Program-made: the position numbers and the translations under genes
The notes under the pieces: model-generated
What the model saw: only the letters and a program-made list of their open reading frames with translations
The model's database searches: none
What the model was told of the DNA's origin: nothing
Source of the DNA: Sesamum alatum
Lineage: Eukaryota > Streptophyta > Magnoliopsida > Lamiales > Pedaliaceae
Length of the DNA: 64,000 bases
Reading direction: 5' to 3'
Assembly: GCA_034509735.1 (NCBI GenBank)
Contig: JACGWO010000011.1
Span: 27,822,979 to 27,886,978, forward strand
Shown here: in pieces, positions 61,571 to 64,000 of the stretch
How positions within the stretch are numbered: position 1 is the first letter of the stretch
How the letters are laid out: each line of letters starts with the position of its first letter

Positions 61571-63289
61571 TATAGATAAATATATTATATATTATAATGC
61601 TTAATATAGTTAATTTTTGTGTAATGCGGGCAAAAAAAAAGTTGCATAATTTTGTTATCCACGTTTATATTTGTATTTTTTTTTAAATATTTAGATTTAT
61701 GTATCTCAAAGTCTCAAATCATATATTTATTTGGACAATCAATATATGTACGGAAAAATTATAATTTTCATCCTGTAATTTAGGGGGTGGCAATTTTGGT
61801 TTTGTAACGAATTATTTTTGTAATTTAGTCCTATAACTTTGAAAGTTTGGCAATCTTACCTTTTTGGCCAGAAAAAATGCATGGTCGGGCATATAACCTT
61901 TACATTTGGGGCTTTTTGGACAGATGAGACCAAATTTGTCAATTTTTTTTAGTTACATGACTAAATTGAGAACATATACTATATAGTAACTGATTCTAGA
62001 ACAAGCGCCAACACTTCGATCGACTGAGAGCGAAGAAATAGGAGGTTATTTGCATTCACAAATATTGTAACTGTATCCTATTTAAGTTTATAAAACTTAT
62101 ATGTCCATATATTTATAGTCTCATAATTTTTTTTTTGCATACTCAAAATTTATGTGAACAATATGTATATATATATATATATATGTAAATCTAAAAATTA
62201 AAATTCTTGATCATCTTCTTAAGGGTACATTTTTGTTATATTTTTTTCATTCGTGCAACTGGTTCTTGCTTTTCTAGGCTTAAATATGAAGTGGATTGAG
62301 ATTAATGAAAGACTCAAAACCAATCACTCAGGAATTTCTTGAGAAACACGGTTTTAGTAAGTCCTGTCTATTTTCTTAATGCATCTAAAGATTATGGCCC
62401 CATTTTATTTTTTTATTTTTGGATGGGGTTAAGGGAGGTTGATTACAGACGGGATAAATTGTGAAGTGATAATTTAACATGTTTACATTGTGGAATAAAA
62501 GACATTGTTGTTGAGGATTATAGAGGAGATTTATCATAATATCTCATAATAGGACAAAATGTCAATGTCAAGTAGTCACCTCAATAAATATGTAATATTA
62601 CACGTTGGAGTTTGTAGGTATATATACATATACATTTTTCCAATTTTTTTTTTCAATTAAACCACCCGGAGGTGTGGAAAGCTTTTCGGAGTTCCCGTCC
62701 CTTCTACATTAATGCAAGTTACCAATCAAATTTATAACGGGGAGTGCAAACTCCCTAATATTGTCTAGGAAGCATAAACAATGAGTATTACTCCCTTTGC
62801 AAATTAAAAAAAAAAAAAAAAAAAACTTAAATAAGGAGTACAACTCCTTTATAATTTTGCATCTTGAAAACGTAAATAAGGAGTATTACTCCCTTACAAA
62901 AAGAATTGCTAGGCCTATGTTCAGAATGATAGTAAGATATAGAATTATGCTCTAACATGTCAAAAATTCTGCCAGAACATAAGGGGCACCAACCCCTATT
63001 TCTCACCTAACACAGATTAATAGACAAAAAATATCAAGAAGATATCCACAAGGAGGACACCTCCTTAAAGCAAACAGGTTTAAATAGCAACAGGTGAGGC
63101 AAAAAATTACCCAAAAATCCATTAGATATACATGCATGATTCGATAGGGAATATGTCCTTATAGCAAAAGAGGTATTCACAGTCAGGATATGAAGGAAGT
63201 GAACTAGATTTTCAGATGTCACGATAGCATACATTGAATATGCAATCAGGATCCAATGCAAAAATAGGGAAAGCATAATCTATCAAGTT
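61571..63289. other. AT-rich intergenic and probable LINE 3' untranslated region
   Basis: 61,750-61,990 carries MITE-type words (TTTCATCCTGTAATTTAGG). 62,690-62,900 repeats GGAGTATTACTCC-like hairpins. The T-run at about 62,646-62,656 could be the poly-A tail of the LINE on the right, but this is a guess. Confidence 0.4.
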
Positions 63290-64000
63290 TGATGATACCT
63301 GTCATCTTACCACTGAGATACTCCCTGTTGAAGATGGTAAGTGCTTCTGCTGAACAGGCTTGGTTTGCCAGGAAATCTGTTGTCTAGTTCCTCTATCTAA
63401 AAATGTGTGTGATTTTGGATTCAACTTGGCTTAAACATGCTCGAGTCTTCTGAAGAGAGTGTTGCATGTGCCATGGTCCTTGTGAATGATTAAAACCAGT
63501 TTTATAATGTAAAGTGCATCCATTTGAATCCAAATTTTAGGAAAACCTCTTTCCAAGCAAATTTGCAGGCCTCTAAGAAGGGCTTTGAGTTTAGCAGAGT
63601 TGTTTGTTGTAGTGCCAAGAGGACTTGTCCGGCATGATCTCTCAATAAATCTCCTGCCCTTGAGCTGCCTGGGTTACCTTTTGATGCCTCATTTGTGTTC
63701 AGCTTCACCCATTCATTATCAGTTTTTGTCCAATGAACAACTAGAGTTTTCTTTCTGTAAGTTTTTTAGCTGGAGTGGGACATGGAGGGATAAGGTGGCA
63801 AAGTTGTCCCCCTTCAAGTGTTCCGGTCTCCAAAGCTGGCACTTACTTATGATGTTGAGGTGGTTAAAGGTTTTAAAAATGATGGTGTTTGCTTTGAACG
63901 GGGTCCCTCTATGTTTAGCCTCATTCCTAACTTTCCAGATGTGCCAGAGGATCACCATGGGAATGAGGTCTCGAATATAAAGGTGTTGGAACTCCCTGAC
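63290..64000 (-). mobile_element. LINE C-terminal remnant running off the window edge
   Basis: The minus strand encodes the linker typical of plant LINEs (LIPMVILWHIWKVRNEAKHRG). After a frame change comes the RNase H-like domain (VKLNTNEASKGNPGSSRAGD, LLRDHAGQVLLAL, then LQICLERGFPKIWIQMDAL in a shifted frame). Several breaks show it is dead. The RT part would lie to the right of the window. Confidence 0.8.

Overview
This is nuclear DNA of a flowering plant, almost certainly a eudicot. The evidence is AT-rich intergenic sequence, intron-containing plant genes (3-ketoacyl-CoA synthase, augmin subunit 7, a plastid sugar-phosphate translocator, a nodulin-like/MFS transporter, CDR1-like aspartic proteases) and a dense layer of typical plant transposons. 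No bacterial, organellar, viral or CRISPR content was seen. I could not fix the species.

Layout. 1-0.67 kb is a LINE 3' end. About 2.64-6.95 kb is the left arm of an inverted duplication carrying an intact two-exon KCS gene (+). 7.8-24.66 kb is a block of transposons: a CACTA element, a mini-CACTA, a degenerate Ty1/copia element, a tandemly duplicated unknown element, a Tat-like Ty3/gypsy remnant with its 3' LTR, a LINE RT remnant and a probable LTR fragment. About 24.68-33.96 kb is the right arm of the duplication on the other strand. It holds a KCS pseudogene whose single intron has grown to about 4.5 kb. 35.0-38.4 kb holds two tandem aspartic-protease copies (-), one truncated and one with a 1-bp frameshift. 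38.79-42.51 kb is a nine-exon AUG7 gene (-). 42.7-48.8 kb is a second transposon block: Mutator-type MITEs (some nested), a LINE with a 14-bp target duplication and a chromovirus pol remnant. 50.33-51.59 kb is intronless XPT (+). 53.20-58.12 kb is a three-exon NFD4-like transporter gene (-). 56.6-61.6 kb carries several short Helitron-like elements and an inverted repeat array. The right edge is another LINE remnant.

How the pieces relate. The clearest biology is genome dynamics. The two KCS arms act as an internal control for one another: two Mutator-type insertions in the right arm have recognisable empty sites in the left arm, so target duplications and element ends can be read directly. 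AUG7 and XPT are, from memory of Arabidopsis locus numbers, neighbours there too (At5g17620 and At5g17630), so this looks like conserved microsynteny. I did not find a convincing new multi-gene system. The most unusual item is a Mutator-type MITE family with a GC-rich low-complexity core set between AT and CT microsatellites.
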